DNA of 64,000 nucleotides, taken from contig NZ_JAAIXZ010000009.1 in the NCBI RefSeq assembly GCF_010894435.1, positions 62,001 through 126,000 of the forward strand, written 5' to 3'. The notes beneath the pieces are model-generated. The model did not search any database. It saw nothing but the letters and a program-made list of their open reading frames with translations, and was not told where the DNA came from. A program made the position numbers and the translations under genes. The stretch is from Pyxidicoccus trucidator (GTDB lineage: Bacteria; Myxococcota; Myxococcia; Myxococcales; Myxococcaceae). Shown here one piece after another: positions 25,741-36,248 of this stretch (its first letter is position 1; the number at the start of each line of letters is the position of its first letter).

Positions 25741-28026
25741 TCACAGCCGGATACCGGCCTGCACGCCGGGCCACCAGATGAAGTGCTTGGGCCCCTGGCG
25801 GGAGAAGCTGCTCAGCGCGGTGGTGGCCTCGCCGTCCACGGAGTGCAGCAGGTTCATCGTGGGCCCGGCGATGATGGAGAAGTGCTTCGCCACCTGGAAC
25901 CCGCCAATGACCCGGACCTGGTGCAGGAAGCGTTCGGTCGTGAAGCTCGCATCCCAGCCGTAGACGGAGTGGGTCATCCCATCCACGTCGACGAAGAACC
26001 GGTCCGTCACCGGGATGTGCCCACCAATGCCCGCGCCCAGCGTCCAGTGGCTCGGCCCCTGGGAGCCCGTGACGCGGCCCATGCCCACCGCCACCGTCGT
26101 GTAGAAGTGGCGGCTGCCCACCTTGATGGCGGTGTTGGCGAAGGTGATGTCGCTGCCGTACGCCTCGACGTGGAACTGGCCGTTCTTCACGATGCTCAGG
26201 ATGCCCACCGGCACGCCGGACTCCACCTCCTTCGCCACGTTGATGATGCCGAGCTGCAGGCCGTTCATCTTCTCCGCGACGTTGATGAGGCCCAGCTGCA
26301 TGCCCGCGACGTCCCCGCCCACGTTGAGGAGCGACACCTGCGCCCCGTGCGCCGTGGCCGCATAGTTCATGCCCACGGACATCTGCACGCCTGACATGCG
26401 CCCACGGACCATGTTGAGGCCCACGGTGCCCTGGTAGCCACCGAAGTCTCCCTGCACCCAGTTGGAGCCCACCGACAGCTGCGCGCCGTCCAGCGAGGTG
26501 CTCGACAGGTTGCCGCCCACGGCGAACTGCCCCGCGAGGCCGCCCTGGCGCGCGATGTTGAGGCCCACCGCGGCCTGCACGCCGCCCAGCGGGCCGGTGG
26601 CGTGATTCCCACCCACGGCGAGCTGCGCACCCGTCACGTCCGCGCGCGCCACGTTGCCGCCAATGGCCATCTGGATGCCACTCACGGCCTGCGAGGCCCA
26701 GTTCGCGCCCAGCGCCATCGCCAGGCCGTCCAGCCGCCCCGTGCGGCCCGCCCCCAGCGAGAACGAGAAGTGGTTGTCCACGGCGCCACCGAACAGCGCA
26801 TTGGTGTCCACGCCCGGGAACAGTCCCACGTTGGCGAAGACGCGCCTGCGCGGCGGGCCCTCGTCCAGGGACAGGGCCGGGGCCGACAGCCCGCCACCGG
26901 CCACCGGGGCCAGGCCGTCCAGCCGGGGCGTGCCCCCGCCGCGCATGGCCGTCATCTCCACGCCCACCGGGCGGAAGGCGCTCTCCGCCAGCACGACGCG
27001 CCCGCCCTGGTCCAGCACCAGCTCCGCCTGCGAGCCCTCTCCGAGCGACTCGCGCATCACCGTGTAGCGGCCCGGCTGCAGGCCCAGCTCGGTGGCGCGG
27101 CCGGCGAACTTCTTCAGCTCGACGACGAGCCGCCCCGGCGCGTCGCGCACGTAGAGGCGCCCGTCGAGCATCTCCCCCAGCACCAGCACGGCGGCGGTGG
27201 AGCGCAGGTCCGTCATCACCAGCTCGCCCGTGCCTGCCAGCTCGATGTCGTAGGCGGGGTGCTGCGCGCCGGCCCGCGTCTTCTCCGTGCGCGCCAGCGT
27301 CTCGTGGAAGGCGAACTGGTACGCCTCGTGGAGCGTCACCCGGCCGTCGCCGGTGGCGTCCGCCGCGCCGCGCATGCCGGACACCAGGTTGTGGGTGAAG
27401 AACGAGCCGCCGATGCGGTCGGACTCCTGGGACACCTCGTCCTCGGAGGACGACGTGAGGATGGCGTGCCCGCGCACCGCGGTGGACGCGTCCACCAGGA
27501 AGGCCGGCCGCCGCACTCCGCCCTTCTGCCGCGCCAGCGTGCCCGACGCGCACGAGTCGAGGATGGCGATGCGCACGTCCGCGGGCAGCGACTCCAGCGC
27601 CTGCCGCAGCTCGCGGTAGCCGAAGCGGTCCTTCTGGAGCAGCAGCCCCTCCTCGTCCGAGTGGCCCGAGTAGTAGACGAGGGCCTCCGTCCGGCCGCCC
27701 GCGCCCTTCGCCGCGGCAATCATCGCCTTGAAGCGGGTCAGCGCGTTCTCCAGCTCCGCGCGGCCGCCCTCCATCAGCATCAGCCGGTCCTGGGGCTGGA
27801 CGCCGCCCAGCTCCTCCAGCACGTCGCCGAAGGAGCGCGCGTCGGTGACGGCATAGCGGAGCCTGGCGCGGCCGGGGCCGCCGTCATTGACGCCCACCAG
27901 CAGCGCGAAGCGGCGCACCGACTGGGACGGAGCGGCGCCGGGCGCGGAGGCCGCACGGGGGGCGGAAGCCGCCAGGGCCAGCGTGGGAAGGAGCAGGAGC
28001 GAGAACAGGAGCGACCGCGTCATCAC
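25741..28026 (-). CDS. Secreted caspase-family (peptidase C14) protein with C-terminal surface repeats
   Basis: 761 residues. A signal peptide (about 1-20) is followed by a caspase-like domain (about 38-260) with the catalytic histidine in YYSGHSDEEG and cysteine in ILDSCASG. A linker has a PEGA-like strand region (GRYTVMRESLGEG). The C-terminal half (about 430-650) has many imperfect repeats of the form G-x-Q-x-A-x-G-x-N, ending in GMQLGLINVAEKMNGLQLGI, typical of LA_2272-type surface repeats, then a beta-strand tail. By position it could correspond to actE of M. xanthus (inference). The start overlaps the previous stop. Confidence 0.82.
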   Translation of the reverse strand: MMTRSLLFSLLLLPTLALAASAPRAASAPGAAPSQSVRRFALLVGVNDGGPGRARLRYAVTDARSFGDVLEELGGVQPQDRLMLMEGGRAELENALTRFKAMIAAAKGAGGRTEALVYYSGHSDEEGLLLQKDRFGYRELRQALESLPADVRIAILDSCASGTLARQKGGVRRPAFLVDASTAVRGHAILTSSSEDEVSQESDRIGGSFFTHNLVSGMRGAADATGDGRVTLHEAYQFAFHETLARTEKTRAGAQHPAYDIELAGTGELVMTDLRSTAAVLVLGEMLDGRLYVRDAPGRLVVELKKFAGRATELGLQPGRYTVMRESLGEGSQAELVLDQGGRVVLAESAFRPVGVEMTAMRGGGTPRLDGLAPVAGGGLSAPALSLDEGPPRRRVFANVGLFPGVDTNALFGGAVDNHFSFSLGAGRTGRLDGLAMALGANWASQAVSGIQMAIGGNVARADVTGAQLAVGGNHATGPLGGVQAAVGLNIARQGGLAGQFAVGGNLSSTSLDGAQLSVGSNWVQGDFGGYQGTVGLNMVRGRMSGVQMSVGMNYAATAHGAQVSLLNVGGDVAGMQLGLINVAEKMNGLQLGIINVAKEVESGVPVGILSIVKNGQFHVEAYGSDITFANTAIKVGSRHFYTTVAVGMGRVTGSQGPSHWTLGAGIGGHIPVTDRFFVDVDGMTHSVYGWDASFTTERFLHQVRVIGGFQVAKHFSIIAGPTMNLLHSVDGEATTALSSFSRQGPKHFIWWPGVQAGIRL

Positions 28027-28829
28027 GGCACCTTCTCCAACGTGAAGGATGTCTGGGCCAGCGTAGCCGGCAGCGGGAGCGGCCGGGTGCGTGCTTCGGA
28101 GGGCTGGCGGGCAAGCGCGCGCGCCGCCTCCAGCACCGAGGCCACGTCCAGCGGCTGCTCGGAGGTAACGAAGAGGAAGCGCTCGAAGCCGGGGGCATCG
28201 TCCAGCTCGTAGGCGTGGCCCAGGGGCGCGGCCTCGCCCGGCGTCAGGGCCGTGGGGCTGGAGAGGGTCGCCGGGTGGTGCAGCGTCACCGCGCCGCGCC
28301 CATCCACCGACACCAGCACGCCATGAGGGCGGCCTCCAGACACGTAGCTGAGCTGGAGCACGTCGCCCCGGCGCGCGCGGGCATGGTCCTCGAGCTGCTC
28401 CGGCTCACCGGCGCCCTGCTGCCGGTGGACTCGCAGCATCGGGGTGCCCTTGATGCGCTCCCCTCCTGTCCAGACGATGGGAGACCGCACCGGGGCGGGC
28501 GCGGGCAGCTCCGGCTGGGTGGACAGGAAGAGCAGCGCGAGCGAGGCCGCCACCGGAATGCCGAGCGACAGGCCATGCCAACCACCGCGCTCGGGCTCCC
28601 CGGCGGCGGCAACGCGAGCGCGGGCGGCGCGGCGGCGCTCCACCTCGGCGGCCACGGCCTCGGGCGGGTGGCGCTCCAGGATGCGGCGCGAGTCCTCCTC
28701 CAGCCGGGCCAGACGGCCATCCCCCTCAGGCTCGCGAGCCAGCCGCGCGCGGGCGTCGGCCAGCGCGTCCGGGGACAGCTCGCCCAGGGCGACACGCTCC
28801 AGCAACCAGTGGGGGATACACAGGGCCAT
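28023..28829 (-). CDS. Membrane-anchored protein of unknown function upstream of the caspase gene
   Basis: 268 residues. The N-terminal cytosolic helical region opens CIPHWLLERVALGELSPDAL and resembles anti-sigma-like proteins but lacks a zinc finger. One helix follows at about residues 96-110 (PVAASLALLFLS). The outer domain is beta-rich (LSYVSGGRPHGVLVSVDGRGA, DAPGFERFLFVTSEQPLD), of the DUF4384-like kind often paired with caspases. ATG at 28829 has GGAGG upstream. The stop overlaps the caspase start as ATGA, so the two proteins probably act together. By synteny it may be actD (inference). Confidence 0.72.
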   Translation of the reverse strand: MALCIPHWLLERVALGELSPDALADARARLAREPEGDGRLARLEEDSRRILERHPPEAVAAEVERRRAARARVAAAGEPERGGWHGLSLGIPVAASLALLFLSTQPELPAPAPVRSPIVWTGGERIKGTPMLRVHRQQGAGEPEQLEDHARARRGDVLQLSYVSGGRPHGVLVSVDGRGAVTLHHPATLSSPTALTPGEAAPLGHAYELDDAPGFERFLFVTSEQPLDVASVLEAARALARQPSEARTRPLPLPATLAQTSFTLEKVP

Positions 28830-28998
28830 GCTCAGGGAGCCTCCAGCGCGGCACGACGCGCCGTCCATCGAACACCGGCGCCTGGAGGAACTGTCACCCG
28901 AGCACGACACTTCCACACGACGATTGTGTCCGCCCCACCCCGGCCCTCGCTGACAGGGGGGTGGAGCCAGGGTGCGACACTGTGCGCACGGCTTCGGC

Positions 28999-30312
28999 TC
29001 ACAGGGGCATGCACATCAGCTCGTTGTCCACGGAGGCGCCGTCGAACCGCAGCGCGTTCGGCTCCACGCCGTAGGTCCGGAACCCGAGGGCCCGGTAGAG
29101 CTTCTGCGCCGACGCATTGCCCACCGCCACCGTCAGCAGCAGGCGCTCGACGCCGGGCATCCGCCGGGCCTCGTCGAGGAGCGCCGACATCAGCCGCCGG
29201 CCGATGCCGCGCGAGCGAACCTCCGGCAGCACGTACATGCCCCACACGTGGGCCTTGTGGGACTGCTTCCGCCCCGTGTCACGGTACAGGCCCGCCACGC
29301 CCACCAGCCGCTCCCCGTCAAAGGCGCCCAGCACCCACTGCGAGGGGCCCTCGAGCCGCGAGCGCACCCGCTCCATGGGAAGGACGGCATCCTCCTCGTA
29401 CGACGCCCCGAAGGCCTCGGGGTGCTCCTTCAGCCCCCGCAGCCGCAGCGTCCAGAAGGTCTCCGCCTCGTCCGGACGCAGCTTCCGGACGGTGCGGGCT
29501 CCGGGCCCTCCGGCGCGGCCCTCGGACTCCAGCAGCGACGTGTAGCCGGCCACGTAGTCCGGGTAGCGCGGCCGCCACCCCAGGGTCTTCAGGCGTGCGT
29601 TGGACACCGCGCGGTCGCCCCGCACGGACTCGTGGAGTCTGTCCAGGGGAAGGCGGGGCGGCAGCGGCATGCCGAGCCGCTCGCACAGCCATGCGACTGG
29701 CTCCGCCTGGGGCGCGGGCCGGTCATCCGCGACGCAGTAGAAGGCCCCGGGCTCGCCCCACTGGAGCGCCACGCGGATGGCCTCCACCAGGTCGTCCACG
29801 TGGATGCGGGAGATGCGCCCTCCGCCGCTCTCCGGCAGCCGGACGGCGCCCGCCAGCAGCCGCGCGACCGGGCTCCGCTCCGGGCCATAGATTCCGGCGA
29901 TGCGCAGCACCACCGCGCCCAGCGGAAGGAAGCAGGACTCCGCTTCGATTCGCGCGCGGGCCGAGGGCGACGCGGGCTCCACCGGGGTGTCCTCGTCCAC
30001 GTGCCCGCGAGCGCCACCGTAGACGCCGGTGGAGGACAGGTAGACGAGCCGCGAGGGACGGTTCCGCGCGAGCGCCTCGGCGATGCGCGTGTCCAGCCCC
30101 GCGTCCGGCGGGACGGAGCTGACGACCCGCGCTCCCTCCGTCTGGGTCAGCGCGTCCTCCAGCGAGGTGACGCGGGCCCCGGCGCGCTCCAGCTCGGCGC
30201 GGCGCGCGGCGTCTCTCGTGGCCGCCAGCACGTCGCGGCCCGCCCGGGCCTCGGCCACGGCGAGCCGCGTGAGCGTGTAGCCACAGCCCAGGAGGACGAG
30301 AGGAGCAGTCAT
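28999..30312 (-). CDS. actC: Fusion of NAD-epimerase-like domain and GNAT acetyltransferase (ActC-like)
   Basis: 437 residues in two halves. Residues about 1-265 are an atypical extended SDR/epimerase (YeeZ-like): VLLGCGYTLTRLAVAEARA, LVYLSSTGVYGG, RIAGIYGPERSP. Residues about 270-437 are a GNAT domain: VWGMYVLPEVRSRGIGRRLM and NASAQKLYRALGF. M. xanthus ActC is described as GNAT-like and affects the timing of C-signal production. The position after the ActB-like activator supports orthology. The fusion may couple two steps on one substrate. ATG 30312; the ribosome site is weak. Confidence 0.75.
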   Translation of the reverse strand: MTAPLVLLGCGYTLTRLAVAEARAGRDVLAATRDAARRAELERAGARVTSLEDALTQTEGARVVSSVPPDAGLDTRIAEALARNRPSRLVYLSSTGVYGGARGHVDEDTPVEPASPSARARIEAESCFLPLGAVVLRIAGIYGPERSPVARLLAGAVRLPESGGGRISRIHVDDLVEAIRVALQWGEPGAFYCVADDRPAPQAEPVAWLCERLGMPLPPRLPLDRLHESVRGDRAVSNARLKTLGWRPRYPDYVAGYTSLLESEGRAGGPGARTVRKLRPDEAETFWTLRLRGLKEHPEAFGASYEEDAVLPMERVRSRLEGPSQWVLGAFDGERLVGVAGLYRDTGRKQSHKAHVWGMYVLPEVRSRGIGRRLMSALLDEARRMPGVERLLLTVAVGNASAQKLYRALGFRTYGVEPNALRFDGASVDNELMCMPL

Positions 30313-30366
30313 CCCCCCGCGATAGCGGGACCGCGGGGGGGAAAGCAAGCTGCTGCTACAGACGGA

Positions 30367-32022
<1,656 letters not shown>

Positions 32023-32066
32023 CCCCACGCCTCCGCTCGCCCTGTGCATCGAACCTCCACCCATCC

Positions 32067-33020
32067 TCACACCGACAGTCGGGTTGGTCCCCCGACCATT
32101 CGACGAAATTCTCGCGTCCGTCTCAGCTCCTGGAGTGCCGCCGCCAGCAGCTGCGTGGGCGTGCCCACCGAGTCCGGGAAGCTCACCGCCCCCAGCTCCA
32201 GCGCCGTGCGCACCACCCGGCCCTCCACCTGGAAGCGCGCCGATTCGAAGCGGGCGCTCACCCGGGCCATCACCTCCGGAACCGACTCCGCGGGAGTGCC
32301 CGGCAGCAGCAGCGCGAACTCGCTGTCGGCCACCCGGGCCACCGCGTCCGCCTCGCGCACCGTCTGCCCCAGCACCACCGCGCTGTACACCAGCAGGCGC
32401 TCGGCCATGCCGCGCCCGAACTCCTTGCGGAAGGCGCCGTAGCCGCTCACCTCGGCCGCCACCAGGGAGAACGTCCCGCCGTACCGCTCCGCCCTGCGCA
32501 CCTCCAGCCCGATGAGCGCCAGCAGGAAGGGTCGGTTGTAGAGCCCCGTCACCGGGTCATGCAGCGCCAGCGCCGTGCCGGACTCCTCGCCCGCCGCCGC
32601 CCGCAGCACCGCCGCCTTCAGCTTCAGCTGCGCGTGGAGCTTCATGGCCAGCTCCGCCCCGCTGATCCCGCGCGAGACGATGTCCACGCACTGCCCCTTC
32701 TCCAGGCAGTACCGGTACGCCTCCATGTCATGCGGGTCCACGAGGTAGAGCACCGGCACCGTGCCCCGGCTGACCTGCCGCAGCCGCCGCGCCACCTGCA
32801 CCGCGCCGTAGTCCGGCGGCTGGGCGGCCATCAGCACCGCGTCCGGACGGATGACCTCGAACAGTGGCATCGCCGCGTCGAAGCGCGTCAGCGGCACCAC
32901 CCGAAAGCCGGCCTCCCCCAGGAGCGTCCGGGTCCGCTCCAGGTCTTCCGCTCGCGGCTCCACCACGAGCACGGTGGGCGGCTGACCGGCCTTGCCCACC
33001 CGCTTTCGTCTCACGCCCAC
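32067..33020 (-). CDS. actA: Receiver-GGDEF response regulator, both domains degenerate (ActA-like)
   Basis: 317 residues. The receiver-like domain (about 15-130) keeps the fold (TVLVVEPRAEDLERTRTLL) but the phospho-acceptor strand reads AVLMAAQPP, with no aspartate. The GGDEF-like domain (about 150-310) starts DPVTGLYNRPFLLALIGLE and has RVADSEFALLLPG where an active enzyme has GG(D/E)EF. It is therefore unlikely to make c-di-GMP and may bind a ligand or partner. In M. xanthus ActA heads the act operon and affects C-signal level. It overlaps the start region of the activator gene. Confidence 0.8.
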   Translation of the reverse strand: MGVRRKRVGKAGQPPTVLVVEPRAEDLERTRTLLGEAGFRVVPLTRFDAAMPLFEVIRPDAVLMAAQPPDYGAVQVARRLRQVSRGTVPVLYLVDPHDMEAYRYCLEKGQCVDIVSRGISGAELAMKLHAQLKLKAAVLRAAAGEESGTALALHDPVTGLYNRPFLLALIGLEVRRAERYGGTFSLVAAEVSGYGAFRKEFGRGMAERLLVYSAVVLGQTVREADAVARVADSEFALLLPGTPAESVPEVMARVSARFESARFQVEGRVVRTALELGAVSFPDSVGTPTQLLAAALQELRRTREFRRMVGGPTRLSV

Positions 33021-33143
33021 CGCGCCACCCTCCCCGCCAGAATTTTCTTCTTCACCGCGCCTCCGGCTCGCACCCTGATTTACAGTCCCGAGCCCTTCAC
33101 CGACCGCTACAACTCCCTGGATTTACTTGAGATGGGCACTGGA

Positions 33144-33422
33144 CTACCCATCCTGGGCAGCGGTTTTAGCAATGGCTGTGCCACCCTGGGCCTCGCGCAG
33201 GCGGGCTTCCAGCTCGGCCGGGTCCACGCGGTGCTTGAAGGCGGGAACGCCGTCGATGACGACCACGGGGATGTCGTAGCGCCAGGCGTCGAAGGCCGCC
33301 GCGTCCTCCAGGATGGAGATGATCCGCAGCTCGAAGGGGATGCGAGCTCGCACGGACTCCACGACGCTGGCTGCCTTGTCGCAGAGCGAGCAGTTGGGTT
33401 TCGAGTAGATATCGACTCTCAT
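33144..33422 (-). CDS. Glutaredoxin-like thioredoxin-fold protein
   Basis: 92 residues, DUF836/glutaredoxin-2-like: an RVDIYSKPNCSLCDKAASVV start with a CSLC redox pair, then YDIPVVVIDGVPAFKHRVD with the cis-proline. It is probably a small thiol-disulfide exchange protein. ATG at 33422. Its start lies 21 bp from the divergently read DUF4388 gene, so its promoter must lie within that gene's 5' part. It may lead the act-like operon, 123 bp upstream of actA. Confidence 0.82.
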   Translation of the reverse strand: MRVDIYSKPNCSLCDKAASVVESVRARIPFELRIISILEDAAAFDAWRYDIPVVVIDGVPAFKHRVDPAELEARLREAQGGTAIAKTAAQDG

Positions 33423-33443
33423 GCGGTGCAGGATGGTCGGTCC

Positions 33444-34598
33444 ATGCGTGGCTTGTCTGGTGACTTTTCGACGATGCCCCTCAAGGACCTCGTCGTCTAC
33501 CTCGGGAACCGAAGGGTCACCGGTGCGCTGAAGGTGGAGCGGGGGGACGTGCGCAAGCAACTGGAGCTGCGCGACGGCCACGTGGTGACCGCCAGCTCCA
33601 ACCAGCCGCGCGAGTTCTTCGGTCAATTCCTCATCAACATGGGGCACCTGACGGAGGACCAGCTCGAGAAGGCCTTCGCCACCCAGGCCCAGACGCGCGT
33701 CTTCCTCGGGAAGATCCTGGTGATGACGGGCCTGGTGCCCGAGGCCACCGTCCGTAGCACGCTGAGTCATAAGTTCCGGGAGATGCTGCTGGACGCCTTC
33801 CACTGGGACGACGGCGGCTTCGCCTTCGACCCCTCTGACTCGGCGCCGGACATCCCCGGCCTGGACGTCAGCGTGGACCTGCTGGACATCCACCGCGAGG
33901 GCGAGTTCCGCGAGACGGCCTGGCAGGCCATCCGCGCCGTATTCCCCTCCGGAGGGGTGCGGCTGGCGGTGGACGAGCGCAAGCTGCCCGAGCGCAAGCC
34001 CGGCAGCATGGACGAGCGCATCGTCCAGCTCATCAAGGAAGGGCTCACCATCGACGGGCTGGCCCTGGCGCTGCACGCCACGGACTTCTTCCTCTACCAG
34101 CGGCTGTACGCCCTCTACCGGCTGGACGCGGTGAAGGTGTCCGAGCTGGAGCCCGAGCCGGAGACGGCCGTGGTGGTGGAGGAGGAAGAGGACGCGGGCG
34201 TCATCGGCTCGGAGTCCTCGTCGGACGAGGTGCTCCAGGCGGCGCAGCTCTTCCTGGACGCCGGCAACGTGCGGGACGCCGAGGCCCTGGCGCGCCGCGC
34301 GCACGAGATGTCGTCCTCCCCCCGCACCGCCGAGTTGCTGAAGGCGGCGCAGGAGCGGCTGGTGGTGGAGCTGCGCCGGGAGCTGGTGGAGCCGCCCCGC
34401 GTGCCCGCGCTGCAGGTGGCGCCCGCGCACCTGAAGACGCTCCAGCTCTCCGCGCCCGAGCGATATCTCCTGTCGCGCATCGACGGCCGGCGCGACGTGG
34501 CCGCCATCGTCCACGTGTCCCCGCTCCAGGAGCTGGACGCCCTGAAGTTCTTCCAGGGCTTCGTGGACCGGGGGCTGGTGAAGCTCACGGCCCGCTGA
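33444..34598 (+). CDS. DUF4388 (PATAN-like) domain protein
   Basis: 384 residues. An N-terminal DUF4388/PATAN-like domain is visible: GDFSTMPLKDLVVYLGNRRVTGALKV, then LRDGHVVTASSNQP, GEFLINMGHLTE-like text and ILVMTGLVPEATVRSTL. An acidic linker (VVVEEEEDAG) and a short helical-repeat region (about 250-300) follow, and the C-terminal domain has a YLLSRIDGRRDVAAIVHVSP motif. Such proteins are expanded in myxobacteria and often link to two-component, gliding or c-di-GMP systems. No enzyme motif is seen. ATG 33444. Confidence 0.8.
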   Translation: MRGLSGDFSTMPLKDLVVYLGNRRVTGALKVERGDVRKQLELRDGHVVTASSNQPREFFGQFLINMGHLTEDQLEKAFATQAQTRVFLGKILVMTGLVPEATVRSTLSHKFREMLLDAFHWDDGGFAFDPSDSAPDIPGLDVSVDLLDIHREGEFRETAWQAIRAVFPSGGVRLAVDERKLPERKPGSMDERIVQLIKEGLTIDGLALALHATDFFLYQRLYALYRLDAVKVSELEPEPETAVVVEEEEDAGVIGSESSSDEVLQAAQLFLDAGNVRDAEALARRAHEMSSSPRTAELLKAAQERLVVELRRELVEPPRVPALQVAPAHLKTLQLSAPERYLLSRIDGRRDVAAIVHVSPLQELDALKFFQGFVDRGLVKLTAR

Positions 34599-34622
34599 GG
34601 GCGGAGAGCCTCCCCCGCGCGT

Positions 34623-36095
34623 TCAGTGCTTGCCCGCTGCGGACGCCGGGGCCGTCAGCTCCACCGGCGCGGGCACCCGCTCCAGGCCCAGGCGGAGGGC
34701 CTCGCGGCCCAGCCAGGTGCCCCGGATGCGCCACTTCGGGTCATTCACGATGACGGCGGCCACGGCCACGCGCGGGTTGTCCTTGGGCGCGAAGCCCACG
34801 AACCACGAGTAGTCGCGGAACGGGTTGCGGTCCGCCAGCGTGCCCGTCTTGCCCACGGCGCCGTCCACGCGGAAGTTGCGCTCGCGGAAGATGCCGCGCG
34901 CGGTGCCGTGGGTGACAGTCTCCTCCAGCATGGCGGTGAGGTCCTTCGCCGCCTCGGGGGTGAGGACGGGCTCGCCCTCGGGGGGCAGCAGCGGACCGGA
35001 GTCCGGCTCCACCAGCACCGGGTCCACCCAGCGGCCATCATTGGCGGCCACGGACGCCACCAGCGCGCCATGCAGCGGGGACAGGTACACGTCGCCGAAG
35101 CCCGCGCCGGTGTTGGCCAGGCCGAAGGACTCCTCTGGAATCGACGCGAGCGACACGTCCACGGGGACGGGGAAGGTTATCTCGCGGTTGAAGCGGAAGC
35201 GGGCCGCCATGCGGCGCAGCGAGTCCGCGGTGAGGTGCTTGTGCGTCAGCTTGGCGAAGATGACGTTGGCACTCTTGCCCATCGCCAGCGCCAGCGAGTA
35301 GCAGGCCCCATCGCGCTCGCTGTCCTCCAGGTGCTTCTCGGACAGCCGCCGCTTGCCGCCGTGGAAGCACTCCTCCATGGACGGGGGGACGCCCGCCTCC
35401 AGCAGCGCGCTGCCGGTGACAATCTTGAAGATGCTCGCCGCGGGGAACACCGCGCGCACGGGCAGGCCACGCATCTCCGGCCGCGCCACCGAGTGCTCCG
35501 CCATCGCCAGCACCCGCCCCGTGGACGGCTCCAGCACCACGACGGCGCCATAAGGCACCTCGTAGTCGCGCATGATGTTGGTGAGCGAGGCCTGGAGCCC
35601 CGGGTCCACCGTGAGCACCTGCTTGCGGCCGTCCTTCCCTTTCACCACCAGCCGGTCGCCCTCCAGCTTCGCCCGGGCCAGCAGGTCCGCGGCACGCGGC
35701 AGCGGCTGCAGCTTCGCGATGGGCGGCGCCGACTGCCGCGAGGGCACCGGCACGGGCGGCACCAGCCCCGGTTCTGCTGCGAGCGCGGCGAGCCCGCCAT
35801 CCGGTGGCGCCCCCCCGAGCACCGCGGCGTTGGCCGTGGCATGGGACTCGGGGCTGCCCGCGTCGACGGAGGCCTCGGCGGTGGCCTGGCCCATGCCTCC
35901 GGTGCCGGTGGCCGCGGCGACAGCCAGGCCCGCGCCGCCGGTGCCAGAGTCCACGGCGACAGCCAGGCCCGCGCTTCCGGTGCCGGAGTCCACGGCCACG
36001 GCCAGCGTGGCCTCCGGCTGTGGCTCATTGGCCCCGAGCAACAGGGTGAGGGGGAACAGCGCTGCGGCGGACAGGAGACGGCGGCGGATCGTCAT
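34623..36095 (-). CDS. Penicillin-binding protein transpeptidase
   Basis: 490 residues. A signal or anchor segment (RRRLLSAAALFPLTLLLGA) is followed by a Gly/Ala/Thr-rich low-complexity stretch (about 25-75) with near-perfect short repeats (AVAVDSGTG twice). The transpeptidase domain has all three motifs: SIFK (serine nucleophile), SAN and KTGT. There is no glycosyltransferase domain, so it resembles class B PBP or a PBP-like D,D-transpeptidase acting in the periplasm. The proline-rich spacer before the enzyme may span the envelope. It converges on the DUF4388 gene with only 24 bp between them. Confidence 0.85.
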   Translation of the reverse strand: MTIRRRLLSAAALFPLTLLLGANEPQPEATLAVAVDSGTGSAGLAVAVDSGTGGAGLAVAAATGTGGMGQATAEASVDAGSPESHATANAAVLGGAPPDGGLAALAAEPGLVPPVPVPSRQSAPPIAKLQPLPRAADLLARAKLEGDRLVVKGKDGRKQVLTVDPGLQASLTNIMRDYEVPYGAVVVLEPSTGRVLAMAEHSVARPEMRGLPVRAVFPAASIFKIVTGSALLEAGVPPSMEECFHGGKRRLSEKHLEDSERDGACYSLALAMGKSANVIFAKLTHKHLTADSLRRMAARFRFNREITFPVPVDVSLASIPEESFGLANTGAGFGDVYLSPLHGALVASVAANDGRWVDPVLVEPDSGPLLPPEGEPVLTPEAAKDLTAMLEETVTHGTARGIFRERNFRVDGAVGKTGTLADRNPFRDYSWFVGFAPKDNPRVAVAAVIVNDPKWRIRGTWLGREALRLGLERVPAPVELTAPASAAGKH

Positions 36096-36248
36096 TGCTG
36101 CGCAGGGGCTCCAGGGGGGCTCCGAGACTCGGTGACGAGCGCCCGGAGATGAGCTGAGCGCGAATCCTACCGGCTGGTGGCGCGCTGTCCACGTACGCTT
36201 CCCTGGCTGCTTCCCGCCGACCGCTGGCGTTAGAAACTTGGCGGACGG

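Noticed and set aside
32559-33443. Upstream extension of the DUF4388 protein
   Set aside because: It is antisense to actA and the glutaredoxin-like gene, has low-complexity content, and the conserved domain begins at 33444.
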